A stretch of 64,000 nucleotides of DNA, from NCBI GenBank assembly GCA_002049455.2, contig KV919148.1, forward strand, positions 1 to 64,000, in the 5' to 3' direction. The translations under genes and the position numbers were made by a program. How positions within the stretch are numbered: the stretch's first letter is position 1; every line of letters starts with the position of its first letter. Below the pieces are notes generated by a model. That model ran no database searches, was not told where the DNA came from, and was given only the letters and a program-made list of their open reading frames with translations. The DNA comes from Porphyra umbilicalis (Eukaryota; Rhodophyta; Bangiophyceae; Bangiales; Bangiaceae). Shown in pieces: positions 1 through 10,470 of this stretch.

Positions 1-759
1 GACGTTCTCCATGAACGAGCAGACTCGAAGCCTCTCGAACAGCCGCTACGTCAATATCGGGACCTGCATCTACGACTGTTTTTTTTAGTCAAGGCGGTGA
101 TAGGTGTGCTAGGAGACGTACCTCACCTCGTGGACGCGACGGCACTGGTTGGGCTGGGCCGACTGGTCAGAAGGAGCCCGTTGATATGAGGAAAACAAAA
201 TGAGCGGCGCAAAAAAGAAGAAGGAGCATGACAGAACGTGCGGTTTGGCTCTGCGCAAATTCGCGCAGACGCCGCTCAAGGGAGCCGCCAGGTGTGCCGC
301 TGGTAAAGAGTTGGCTGCGTCCTGCGAGAGGCCATGGCGGTGGTACCCCTGAAACCGATGTGGCCCCTCTCACGTCCACTGCGTGAGCGTCGCTCGGTGC
401 ACTGGGTTCTGTGCACCCCCGTACCGACGCAACCCTCGGGGGCTGGCCCACTCGACACGCGGCGGCTGTAGGCAGCGGCCTCTGACTGCTGCCGCGGTGT
501 CATCAAAGATATTGCGCTTCTGATAAAAAGTGTATCCGGAAGCACATTGGTGTAGCGAAGACGATCGCTGGTTGATTGGCCCAGAACGCGATTCTGCTCG
601 ATGATCCACGCTGTCACGATGCAATTTTCTTAGGAAGAACAATAGCGGACACGCGTAGGTGTTGCGGCATTTGTGCCGCGCTGCAGAGAGTTTGGACGGG
701 CACGAGGTGCGTGTGCCGCACGCAACGAGCAGCCCCGCACCCGCCTCTCGGCTGAGCGG
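1..759. other. Non-coding / unresolved left edge
   Basis: I see no supportable gene here. GC is lower than in the next 2 kb. It holds one copy of a diverged repeat (562-622) described separately. The short open frames on both strands have no recognisable domain and overlap one another. Confidence 0.4.
562..622 (-). repeat. Diverged dispersed repeat, copy 1
   Basis: About 60 bp matching 3715-3775 at roughly two thirds of positions in the same orientation (shared blocks cgatcg, tggc-cag, tgatcca). Read on the minus strand both copies give similar peptides (AWIIEQNRVLGQS here, AWITDQNRRLSHS there), so the similarity may be coding. Family unknown. Confidence 0.4.
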
Positions 760-1243
760 CTACTGTGCTGTACAAAACCGATAGTTGCAGACGCCGCCGC
801 GGCGCCGGGCGGGGCGGGGGACGCCGCGTCGGTGCAGCTCGACAGGGCGGGCCCGTCGGGACCGGAAGGCGGGACGCCGCCGCCACCGCCCCCGCCCGCC
901 GCCCACACGGGTGCCGGCGGCGCGTCGGCGGCGGCCGCCCTTGGGACCACCACCGCCGCCGCGGCGGCGGGCGACCGCGGGAGCCGCCTCGGCCGCCGCC
1001 GCCGACGCGGCGCGCTGCTCGCGGAGGAGGCTCTCCGCGCGGTCCGCTTGGTGCCGCAGCTCCCGCGCGAGCGCCTCGGTGAGCGGCCGCGTCACGCCGT
1101 AGAGGGTCATGGAGGGGGGGGGGAGGGGGGGCCGCCGCCGCCGCCACCAACGGGGGGGACGATGCCCGCCGGGGCGGACACGAGCATGGGCGCCGACGAG
1201 GAGGGCGGCGGGGCGCTCGTGTAGAGGGCGCCCTCGCCGCGGT

Positions 1244-1274
<31 letters not shown>

Positions 1275-1310
1275 GCCCCCGCTGCCGCTGCCGCCGCCGC
1301 CGCTGCCGCC
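760..1310 (-). CDS. Probable exon with coiled-coil segment, unknown protein
   Basis: On the minus strand a stretch beginning MTLYGVTRPLTEALARELR (about 1110 downward) reads into a heptad-like helix rich in Ala, Glu, Arg and Leu, then into Gly/Pro-rich low complexity. Upstream, another minus frame reads LYTSAPPPSSSAPMLVSAP and meets the helix across runs of C, so the join may be a homopolymer frame change. It may be the 3' part of the gene whose other exons lie at 2470-3495, but the minisatellite at 1374-1646 lies between them. No family recognised. Confidence 0.35.
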
Positions 1311-1373
1311 GCCGTATAACGGCCACCCTGATTCACATAAATCTGCCAGATTGAAGTTTAAAGTCGCCTGTGA

Positions 1374-1646
1374 CAGCCTGTGACAGCCCCTGTGACAGCC
1401 TGTGACAGCCTGTGACAGCCCCTGTGACAGCCTGTGACAGCCCCTGTGACAGCCTGTGACAGCCTGTGACAGCCCCTGTGACAGCCTGTGACAGCCCCTG
1501 TGACAGCCTGTGACAGCCTGTGACAGCCCCTGTGACAGCCTGTGACAGCCCCTGTGACAGCCTGTGACAGCCCCTGTGACAGCCTGTGACAGCCCTTGTG
1601 ACAGCCTGTGACAGCCTGTGACAGCCCCTGTGACAGCCTGTGACAG
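1374..1646. repeat. Minisatellite, TGTGACAGCC unit
   Basis: About 25 tandem copies of a 10-bp unit TGTGACAGCC, many followed by an extra CC so that a 10/12-bp alternation forms. Each unit contains CTGTGACAG, nearly its own reverse complement. All three minus frames stay open across it, giving artefactual VTGCHRLSQ-type repeats; I do not regard these as protein. Confidence 0.95.
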
Positions 1647-2469
1647 GGCGCACCGCCCGCCGTCCGCCACGCGCCCGCGCGGGCACAGCGTAAAGGTGTA
1701 CAGATGTATGTCTGTCCCGCGGCCACCGGGTGCCGCGCTGCGGCGCTGCCGCCGCGCGGCCGTGCGCGCCTGGCGTCTGGTGGCATGCCATGGGGGGGCG
1801 GGGCTGGATGCAACGCCCCTGACCGCGCGCTCGAGCGGCGGCACGCGGGCGCCCGTGTGGACAGACGGTGGGCGCGGCGGCCGCGGCGACCAGCGCGTGG
1901 ACGCTTGGTGCATGCGGGGGGGGGGTGAGGGCGCTGCTGGCGGTGGCGGCCGTCACCACCATGGCGGTTGGGGCGGCCGGAAGCCGTGGCACAAAAATAG
2001 GTGAGGAAAACAAGACAGCATCGGAACAGAGCAAAGCATGGGAATGAAAGACTTGGAAGAAACAACACAACGACTCGACCGCGCGACGCAAGAACACAGC
2101 CCTGTTGCGGCGGCCACTACAAAACACACCGAGGGGGGCCCCGCACCCAACTACGCACAGAAGTGCGCATTCCGAGACGGCGAGCGCAGACACTGGCCGG
2201 CGCGTCAGCCACACCGCCGCGGACACGCACCGCACAGGCGCGTCGCGGCAGTGGCACACTGCAGCCGCAGGCCCCGCCGTCATTGGTGCGAGCGGCACCC
2301 CCCGCCCCCACAATCGATCGGGCGACGCCCCCATCAAGCAGACATCTCCGGCACTCTGGCACCCGCCATGGCCTTGCTGCAGTTTGTTTCTCTCTCGAAA
2401 AACTATCCGCACCGGCTGAGGAGCATGGAAAGATGCAGACTGATGCATTTCGGCCAGGCCCGGCCGCGC

Positions 2470-3495
2470 GTGCGGGGGCGGGCGTCGTGCCCCCGACGGA
2501 CCGTCGGCGGCGGTGGCGGCGCCGCGCCGCACGACGACCAGCCGCCACGGCAGTCGGTCGTCGGCGGTCGGGACGGCGGCGGCAGCGACAGCGGCGGCCG
2601 TGACAGTCACGACCGCGGCCACGACCGCGACACCAACATCGTCGGCGACCGGCCAGCCGCGCTTCGCGCCGCCCGCCCCCAACCCACCAATGACCACCGT
2701 GCCCCCCCTCCTCCCCCGCCGCGTCGCCAGCAGCGTGCCGCGGCGGTTGGCGAGCCCGGCCGCCAGTGCCGCCATCGCCGACGGGGGCACCACCACCCCC
2801 CCCGCCTTGAGCAGCACCGTCGCTGCGCTGACCACCGCCGACGCAATGACCGCCACCGTCGCGCCGGCGTCGCGGAGCAGCGCGGGGAGGCGGCGGTCGG
2901 CGGCGACGTCGGCGTAGGCGAGGCCGAGCGCCCGCACAAGCGTGGCAATGACCGCCGACGTGACCGGGACGGTCACGGAGCGGAGGTCCCAGACTTGAGC
3001 GGCGAGGGCGGTGGAGAGGGGGCATAACAGGCGAGTGAGGACGCAGCGGGCGGCGTCGCTGGCTTCGGTTTGGGGCGCCCGGACCTGTGGGAAAAGGGGG
3101 GGCGGGAGGGCGGGGGAAGGGAGCGAGTGGTGGGGGACGCGGGGGGGGGAGAGGGCGCACTTACCATGGGGAGGGAGCACCACAGGGGAGACGCCAGTCA
3201 ACGAGGGTCAGTGCCGGGCGCTCCACAGCGGGCGGAGGTGGTGGCGGGGAGGCGCGTCGACCCGCCGTGGCGGCGCCCCCTCCCCCTCCACCTGCGCGCG
3301 CGCGCCGCGCGGCGTGACACCCCCCCCCCCCCCCGTCCCTCTGCTCGGGCGCTCACCTCTGCCCCCCGCCCCCCCGAAAACGTACTGGCTTTGCGACGCG
3401 AGAAGCCGCGCCCGCCGCAACGCCGCGACGCGCCCCCGCCACGCCCCCCGCGTCGTCTCAAGCGCCGCCGCGGCTTCTGTGATCGCCTCCTCCAC
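2470..3495 (-). CDS. Probable two-exon gene piece, unknown protein with hydrophobic segments
   Basis: The upstream exon (about 3495 down to 3330) reads EEAITEAAAALETTRGAW and ends near LLASQSQYVFGG. The downstream exon begins at 3084, just after a pyrimidine-rich TTTTCCCACAG acceptor. It reads EASDAARCVLTRLL and then several hydrophobic alanine/valine segments (for example ATVAVIASAVVSAATVLL) that could be membrane helices. Candidate donors are GTACGT or GTGAGC; with GTGAGC the frame joins only if one G in a G run is discounted. The upstream start is unclear, though minus frames near 3500-3620 read plausibly (APLFAAHLPHGAAVLIAED). No family recognised. Confidence 0.4.
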
Positions 3496-3714
3496 ACCCC
3501 GCCCGGTCAGAGGAGCCCTAACGCGGGCGGCGGGAGGCCGATATCCTCCGCTATCAGCACCGCTGCCCCGTGCGGGAGGTGTGCCGCGAACAACGGCGCC
3601 TCGTCATCGTCATGGGGCCATGTCGGCCGAGATCGGGGGCCCGGCGGGGGAGGTGGCGGCAGGAGGGGAGGGGCGCCCCCCGATCGCCGTGCCGCCAGGG
3701 AGGCTCTGCCAAGG

Positions 3715-3775
3715 CGATCGTCGATTGAATGGCTCAGGCGGCGGTTTTGATCGGTGATCCAGGCAACCATGATAC
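3715..3775 (-). repeat. Diverged dispersed repeat, copy 2
   Basis: Partner of the copy at 562-622, same orientation, about 3.15 kb away and roughly 68 percent identical by eye. Confidence 0.4.
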
Positions 3776-4534
3776 TTGCCTCGAACAAGACTAGGTTTAC
3801 ACGGGGGCAGCGTCTCGTGCAACTGGCGGCATTGTCAACAGAAGGAGGGGTCTGGGTCTGCATGTAGTGCCGACAAAAAAGAGGCGGGAACAATTTGTGC
3901 AAGCCCGGGCCTGACCCACATAGCACCCAATCAGCCCGCGAGCGTTGGCATGGCCGAGCTGTTGACATCTTCTCGGATGTCAAGGGAGGAGCTGTGCGGC
4001 CCTGGACACATCGTGCTCTGTGTCCACAGATGCGATCAACGGCGTCGCAGGTCCAACAGACAGCAATGATGCCAATGCCGGATCTGTAGGCCACCCCCCC
4101 CCCTTCATCAACCCAACAGTGGTGCACAGCACTCCGTCAAATCGTCCCTCTCGGGGAAAAATCATGGTTGATCAGAACCAAAGAATACACGACAATCTTG
4201 AGAACCTTTATGGGTTTTTGACTCGCCAGTGTCAACTGTGCTGTCAGATCCGCCGGACTGGTTTGAGACAGCCATCTTCATCTGACTCGCTCATCATGTG
4301 GAAAAACCAGTCTTAGAACACGTCAACCACTGATCACAGGGTATGAGCAAGATCGCAGTAGAAACGTCTGGCACACACCAGAACGCGACATGAGCACAAT
4401 ACCAATGTACTGTCTTTCGGCACCATGGTATTCGAGTGTGGTTGTCTAATGTGCTCCCGACGCTCTGGTCCATGTCTACCCCGTTCGCCATACATGCGCC
4501 CCAAGCCCACACGTCGTCGCCGCCACGGCTAACA
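3776..4534. other. Lower-GC spacer
   Basis: Composition drops well below the flanking gene-like DNA. No gene supported. A short plus frame near 4164 (MVDQNQRIHDNLENLYGF) weakly resembles the peptides of the dispersed repeat at 562 and 3715 but is too short to call. Confidence 0.4.
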
Positions 4535-5475
4535 GGTCGTCGCACCCCCACGTCCACAAGTTGTAGCCTCCCAGCGCGCGGGGTGTCGCCACCCTTCGCC
4601 CGCCGGTACTGGCCAGCCCTCACCCGCAAGTGGTGGCCACCCCTGGCCCCCAACGAGTCGACGCCCCCCGCCCACAGGTCGTCGACACCCCCCTCTCATG
4701 TGTTGGTGCCGCCCAACGCCCACAATTTGTAGCCGCCCAGCGCGCGGGGTGTCGCCACCCTTCGCCCGCCGGTACTGGCCAGCCCTCACCCGCACGTGAT
4801 GGCCACCCCTGGACCCCAACGAGTCCACGCCCCCCGCCTATAGGTCGTCGTCGACACCCCCCGTCCGCAGGTCGTCGACGCCCCACTCCACCAAGGTGTA
4901 GCCGCCCAGCGCGCGGGGTGTCGCCACCCCCCGCCCGCCGGTACTGTCCAGTCCTCACCCGCAAGTGGTGGCCACCCCTGGCCCCCAACGAGTCGACGCC
5001 CCCCGCCCACAGGTCGTCGACACCCCCCTCTCAAGTGTTGGTGCCGCCCAACGCCAAGAAGTAGCCGCCCAGCACGCGGGGAGTCACCACGCCCCGCCCG
5101 CCGGTACTGGCCAGCCCTCACGCGCAAGTGGTGGCCACCCCTGGACCCCAACGAGTCCACGCCCCCCGCCTACAGGTCGTCGTCGACACCCCCCGTCCGC
5201 AGGTCGTCGACGCCCCACTCCAACAAGTTGTAGCCGCCCAGCGCGCGGGGAGTCACCACGCCGCGCCCGCTGGTACTGGCCAGCCCTCACCCGCAAGTGG
5301 TGGCCACCCCTGGACCCCAACGAGTCCACGCCCCCCGCCCACAGGTCGTCGTCGACACCCCCCGTCCGCAGGTCGTCGACGCCCCACTCCAACAAGTTGT
5401 AGCCGCCCAGCGCGCGGGGTGACGCCACCACCCGCCCGCCGGTGTTGGCCAGTCCCCGTCCACAGGTGATTACCA
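4535..5475. repeat. Tandem satellite, ~168-bp unit, about 5.5 copies
   Basis: The landmark gtagccgcccagcgcgcgggg recurs near 4563, 4727, 4899, 5065, 5230 and 5400, giving spacings of about 164-172 bp. Between landmarks, blocks such as ccgccggtactggccag and caagtggtggccacccctgg recur with small changes. All copies are in the same orientation. Frames on both strands stay open across it but code only for the repeat. Confidence 0.95.
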
Positions 5476-6117
5476 CCCCCAGCCCGTGACACATCATCGT
5501 CGCCACCTTTCCTCAGGTTCAGGGAATGCTACGCTATGCCCCCCCCCACCAGCAACACCCGCGTTCGCAACATCCACCTCTTCCATCCCCCTTGTCGCAC
5601 CTGCCGCACCAAAGAAACCCCACGAAAACACGTCACGTCAATGGCCACCCGGAGCGAACGAGCAGAAGCGGGTGGTCGTCTTGGACGGAAAGCGGCGGTA
5701 GACGAGCAGAGTAGCTCGCCCTCTGCATGCCTTGTTTGCTTGGAACATGCCCGGGCGTGCACGCGGCGCACAACGGCCGACCGCGTGCGAAGGATCTGAG
5801 TGCAAGTGGGTGGACGGTTCCGAAAAGATTTCAGCGTCCCTGTCTATTGGCAAGGTAGCCCCAGATCTGTGAAGGTCCAGGCCGGAAGCTGGAGACTGGC
5901 AATCTGGCGACTGGCGAAGTGGCGAAGTTTCCTAGCGCTTTGCAGAAGCACCACGCCAGCTAACGACTGGAGAAGCACCTCTGACCTCGCGTGTTCTATC
6001 GAATTTACTCGACGCCGACGTCCCTACAATCACCATCAACGTTTCTTCATTGCATGGGCGGGCTATTGGCAGGGTTGAACAGCAGAAAAAACTGGGAAGA
6101 GAGACTAAACCAGGCAC
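5476..6117. other. Spacer between satellite and transposase fragment
   Basis: I see no gene. GC falls steadily towards 6 kb. I looked here for the left terminal inverted repeat of the 6-16 kb element and found no match to its right flank. Confidence 0.35.
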
Positions 6118-7641
6118 TCACCCGCTACGAGGTGGATACCCCTGCCTCCTCCCGTACAAAGTCCACACGTTCATGTCACCGTGTACTACCCTGCCAGTTG
6201 CAGTTGCTTGGCAGTCGTCAGTGCAATTGTGCAGGGCCAATGCGCGACGAACACTCGGACCGAAGCGCAACAATAGAGCCCGCGTGGCGTCGACAGCGTG
6301 GAATCCCGCACCATCGACGGCTTGGAATGGCCGCACAACAGCTCCCACGCAACACGCGGGCGAAGTGAACAAACCCACGACGCGAAAAAACGATACATGT
6401 ACTCCCGGCATCCTCTCGTCGCCGCTGCGCACGACGTCGACCACGTCCATGCCAGCATCGCTGACGACAAGTACGGCCACAGCGTCCCCGACTGCCACTT
6501 TGTCGGCAGTGCCACGCCTGCACCGCAATCGCCAGCTCACGCTACTGCCAGGAGGCAGGCAGGCAGACAGCACGTCTGACGCCTCTGTCGGTACCCTCTC
6601 GTCGAGTCGGGGATCGACAGTCCAAGGGGGCGACGGCATCGTCCATAGAGGAAGCGCCTGGCGAAAGAGATGACGCAGGGAGCGGTGCTCGAGCCAGGCG
6701 CGGGGCACACCAAAAACCGTGGGGTCAAGGGCAATGCGTGAGATGATCTCGTGGTCGACCATCACCGTCATGGCGCGCAGGGAATCGTCTCTGCCGTTCC
6801 CTGTCCGTATGGCGTGCTTGGCCTCTTTGTGCGTCCCTTCAAACAGCATCTCCATGGTGTCACGCACGTGGCCCATCACTGGCAGCGTGTGCTGGACGAC
6901 CTCGCTCATCCGATGAATGTTGGGCACGTCAACGACCTCGAGGATGACGGCACAATCAGGACGCAAGCACATCGCACGAAAAGCGGCCAAGAACTCAGAC
7001 ACACCTCGAGTCACTGCCGCAGTGTCCTCGTCACGTCGTAGGCACGCGGCCTCACCGTCCAGCTCCAGACGTGGGTAGAAAAAGGCAACGCACACAATTT
7101 CGTGGAGTAGTTGCAGCAGCCGGACGGCTTCGCCCAGCGGAGAGGAGCAGGCGCCGTCCTCGTCTCCACTTGCCGTCCTGAGCAGCTGTCCAGCAATTCC
7201 TCGGCGACAGGCATGGGGTGCAACCGTGAGCACAGCAGCCCACTCCGAAACGCCCAAACCGTTCACCAGCGTCTTCTTTTTCGCGGGATTGTAGACATTG
7301 GTACATGGAAGGCCGGCGTGGGCCAGAGCGTCCCGCAAGGAGCACGAAAGCGTGGGTCGCGCGTCCTTAGGCAACAAGAGAAAAATGGATTGTACAAGCT
7401 TTTTTGTGAGCCCGAGGAACAACAAATGGTCAGGAGACGGTACAACACTGCGGTGGCCGTCCCACATGCCATCGGGCAGACGTCGTGCCCAGGTGTGAAA
7501 CACACTCTTGTCGCTGTCAGCTCGGAGCCCGAGCCAATAGAGTCCCGCCTCCTCATGGCTCATACTCGACTCGTGCTCCAAGCGAAACACAGGTGGTGCT
7601 CTTACCGGAGGGTCGGTGCCGTGCATGCTCCCCGACGACAT
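6118..7641 (-). CDS. CMC/Tnp2-like DNA transposase, C-terminal half
   Basis: 507 aa from the ATG at 7641 (MSSGSMHGTDPP), which follows a pyrimidine-rich leader. Family landmarks: SPDHLLFLGLTKKLVQ, matching the third catalytic-region block of Tnp2-type transposases (usual form D-MH-LGIVK); then NIHRMSEVVQHTLPVMGHVR and LFEGTHKEAKHAI, the typical C-terminal helix block; and the ending LYGRRQGYPPRSG. The N-terminal catalytic blocks are absent and occur instead in the minus-strand gene at 14048-15976. The upstream open frame to 8082 looks like leader. GC is much lower than in host genes here. Confidence 0.7.
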   Translation of the reverse strand: MSSGSMHGTDPPVRAPPVFRLEHESSMSHEEAGLYWLGLRADSDKSVFHTWARRLPDGMWDGHRSVVPSPDHLLFLGLTKKLVQSIFLLLPKDARPTLSCSLRDALAHAGLPCTNVYNPAKKKTLVNGLGVSEWAAVLTVAPHACRRGIAGQLLRTASGDEDGACSSPLGEAVRLLQLLHEIVCVAFFYPRLELDGEAACLRRDEDTAAVTRGVSEFLAAFRAMCLRPDCAVILEVVDVPNIHRMSEVVQHTLPVMGHVRDTMEMLFEGTHKEAKHAIRTGNGRDDSLRAMTVMVDHEIISRIALDPTVFGVPRAWLEHRSLRHLFRQALPLWTMPSPPWTVDPRLDERVPTEASDVLSACLPPGSSVSWRLRCRRGTADKVAVGDAVAVLVVSDAGMDVVDVVRSGDERMPGVHVSFFRVVGLFTSPACCVGAVVRPFQAVDGAGFHAVDATRALLLRFGPSVRRALALHNCTDDCQATATGRVVHGDMNVWTLYGRRQGYPPRSG

Positions 7642-8179
7642 CGCTACAGCGCAAAATAGAGAGACAGAGCTGCTATGGCAGGAAAGAGGGGTGCGGAACA
7701 ACAACAGGTGTGTCTCGAGAAGTGCCCTCGGTGATAGAGAACAGCAACAGAAGGGGGAAGGAGAGACCCTCCGTACCAGAGTCCACGGACATGCAGGATG
7801 CGGTGTGTCACCGTCACGCAGCCGGCTGTCCTCGCAGTGGACGTCTGGCAGAGCGCCACAAGACACGACACACTTTGGAGCGGCGGCATCCGCCTCCCAC
7901 GTTAGGGTGGCGACCGGGCCGACGCGATGTGCTTTCAGTGGCTGACAGAGCGCGATCCAATCAGCACAGCATTTACAGGCGTCGTGCGTACACAAATTTG
8001 ACTGTGGGCACGACCGCCAGGCTCGTGACCAGTCGCCCCACGTAGAGCGTTTTCGATACCGTCCACACGCCAGTCCCAACACTTGGAAACGTGTGACGTA
8101 TCTCGGGTGCGGTCAACACCACCGCCCTGTCTTCTTTCACTCCGCCCTTGCTCCTCTTTCCCTGAACGATCACCAGGCC
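7642..8179. promoter_or_regulatory. Divergent intergenic region between transposase half and 303-aa gene
   Basis: The two genes start back to back, so this 538-bp stretch should hold both promoters. An inverted CCAAT-type box (gattgg) lies near 7955-7962 and pyrimidine-rich leaders precede both ATGs. No clear TATA box seen. Confidence 0.35.
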
Positions 8180-9091
8180 ATGGCTAAACGCCCGTGTCTC
8201 GAGGCGGAAGATGCCTCTTGCCGTTCCGATGGCTGTGCTCAGCCGGCGGAGCTCGACACCCTGCGGACGGGATACGCCGAACTAAGCCAGCGTGTCGCGG
8301 CTCTTGAGCAACGGGGTGCTCTGTTCGCCACCATCGATGAGAAGGTCACCCTCGCGTGCACTTGGCTCGCCTCGTGGAGTACGAGCCCAGCTCCGTTGCA
8401 GTGGCTGCACGCCCTCGCCGGCTTCGACACGCTGATGGCCGGCCGCAGTCTTCAAGCTGTTGTGCGTAGCCGCCTACTGGAGCGCGTTCAGTCGCGCCCG
8501 CCTTCCCGCACTCGGCGAGCACGCAACAAGAATGAGTTGCGGCTCGAAGTGGACAGCAGCCGCGGTGCTTTCGACCAAATGGTCAAGCTGGCGAATGCAC
8601 AAGTGACGGTCAGTGCGACAGGGTCATCTCGCGTGACACTTGCGGTGTCGTTTGATCACCCACGCGCTCTTCTTGTCGCCATCGACCTCCCCCTCCATCT
8701 GCACCAGTCCGTGCTAGTCGGGACGTTTCGCAAAAAGCACCATGACGTGGTCAGCCGCGTGATTGTTGAGCAGTGCGTGTCGTCCTCGGGCGGCAAGGTG
8801 TACATCCTGGAGCGCTCTGTCACAGCCGGGCAAGTGGCCGTCGCCATGCGCAGTACCGAGGACTTTGACACCAACCGCATGTCCTTCAAGCATCCCCTAC
8901 AACGGCGCGAGCTGCCTGCAAGCTCGTTGCCAGCAATGTCAGTCCCTGGTGCAACTTCCATTTTGTGGCGTTCAAGCAGTGTGAGCATGAGGTGCGAAGA
9001 GAACCCAATGCTTATGTGCGGCAAGCTCATCGTCTCTTTGCCGACAGTTACTTTTGAGGGAGATGCCAGAGACTTAGCTGTTTTTATGTAA
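8180..9091 (+). CDS. Unknown 303-aa protein of the E1 island
   Basis: The ATG at 8180 (caggccATGG) is the first in the open frame; the frame extends upstream without another ATG. Residues 1-20 are polar with several Cys. Residues 25-50 (ELDTLRTGYAELSQRVAALE) form a short predicted coiled coil. A basic patch follows (SRTRRARNKNELRL), and the C-terminal half is beta-rich with alternating Val/Leu. No catalytic motif or zinc finger recognised. Its composition matches the transposase halves rather than host genes, so it is probably an accessory protein of the element. This role is inferred from position only. Confidence 0.55.
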   Translation: MAKRPCLEAEDASCRSDGCAQPAELDTLRTGYAELSQRVAALEQRGALFATIDEKVTLACTWLASWSTSPAPLQWLHALAGFDTLMAGRSLQAVVRSRLLERVQSRPPSRTRRARNKNELRLEVDSSRGAFDQMVKLANAQVTVSATGSSRVTLAVSFDHPRALLVAIDLPLHLHQSVLVGTFRKKHHDVVSRVIVEQCVSSSGGKVYILERSVTAGQVAVAMRSTEDFDTNRMSFKHPLQRRELPASSLPAMSVPGATSILWRSSSVSMRCEENPMLMCGKLIVSLPTVTFEGDARDLAVFM

Positions 9092-10470
9092 ATCACGACT
9101 GACTGCCACCCCCAAAACCTGCAGCCCTCTGCACTATGAAGCTCACCTAAACCTCCGCGCGACGTGGGAATGGAAGCACAAGCATGCTCACCCCCCCCAA
9201 TGTAGCGAGCAGGTTGAACGCGTTACGGACGGTCCCCACAGCGGCGGCCATCACCGCAGCATCGTCATGTACGGTGCCACAATCGACCAAACACTCGTTG
9301 GCCGCGACGGCCACGGTGGCAGCGGCGGCAGCGGAGCAAGATGGCGCCACCGGCGCCATCGACACGTGTAGATCCGGTCGGTGGGACACAGTAACCGCCA
9401 CGGCCCTCAGCGCGTCGCCGCTAGTGCACTGAATTCATGCTTCCCTTCAGAGATGGGAAGAGACGCAGGTGTATCAGAAGAGGAGGAGGCATAGAAGAGC
9501 ATGGGACCGTGTACTACGTGATGGGGGTTACAGCACATGAGAGATGGCGGTGGCAACGAAATTTGTCGGTTCGGTGGGATCAAGGCCAGCTCGACGCCTC
9601 TGTGGCGTGTCCCCCTCGCTCAGCGACCACTGAAAGAATCGATTGGCGCCGGATACTTGAGACGCTAGCGTTACAGTAGCCTGCCAATCGATTCAGCTGC
9701 GCGTCAACGGCGTCGTACTACTTGGCCCCCAGAGAAGATCGTGGGCCCATCTTATTGGTCCCTCACACTGCAAGGTCCTCTGTCCACGAGCCTTGAATTG
9801 GCGTGGCCACCCAGGGCGGAGGCGAGCCTGCTTGGGAATGCAGCTGTGGGCGGCGTGCTAGCAGCGCTAGAGGCTGCGTTGACGCAGCGGGACGACTGGC
9901 GAGGTCGAAAGGTCTCCGGGAAGAGGGGGAGTGGTGGGCGGCCACCTTGTGCCACGCATTTGTGGTGGGGCGCCCACGCGGATGCAAGGCCAGTCTCAGC
10001 GCTCTGAGGGAGGCGGGGAGGATTGGTACCCTGAGATGCTTCCACCTTGAGGCGGCCATCCCCCGCGACGCGCTTGCTGCTGGTCACAGCGCTCGGTACG
10101 GGGCGAGGGGCACGGTCCTTGCGCTTGGTGCGCGGGGGTAACGGTTGAGAACAAGAGGAGCTTTCGCGTCGAGCGGGCCGACTCATGAGTGGGACGCACA
10201 TGTGCTGCACCGCGCGTGCTTGTTCTTCGTGCGACGTGCGGCTGCCTAACGCGTGTCAACAGACACCCGAGACCGGTCTCTGCTTCGCTACCCCCTCGGC
10301 AATCCTCCGATCGACCAGCTCTCACCAACCCCGTCCTCGCTTCTTTGTTCATTCTCCCCTCGCCGCTCCCTGACTCAATTTTGCTGGCGTCCATACAACT
10401 TCCACCAACCAACGCAGCCCCCCCTCCTCCGTTTTACCACTTTGGTTATCGGTGCTCCATCCCGTTCGTC
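9092..10470. other. Intergenic, E1 island
   Basis: Contains an alanine-rich stretch open on both strands (9147-9432; the minus reading has MAAAVGTVRNAFNLLATLGG) that might be an old exon but has no recognisable domain. The last 200 bp before 10471 are pyrimidine-rich and look like a 5' leader. Otherwise nothing supported. Confidence 0.35.

Noticed and set aside
1-90. Plus-strand peptide MNEQTRSLSNSRYVN as a third copy of the 562/3715 repeat
   Set aside because: The similarity is short and not supported at the nucleotide level.
1372-1646. CRISPR array
   Set aside because: Repeats are 10 bp without unique spacers and the genome is eukaryotic.
1333-3201. 622-codon minus-strand open frame read as one protein
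   Set aside because: Its lower half is translated minisatellite and leader-like DNA; only the 2470-3084 part reads like protein.
4529-5506. Overlapping frames on both strands with GARGGHHLRVRAGQYRRA-type repeats
   Set aside because: They are translations of the ~168-bp satellite; frames stay open only because the unit lacks stops.
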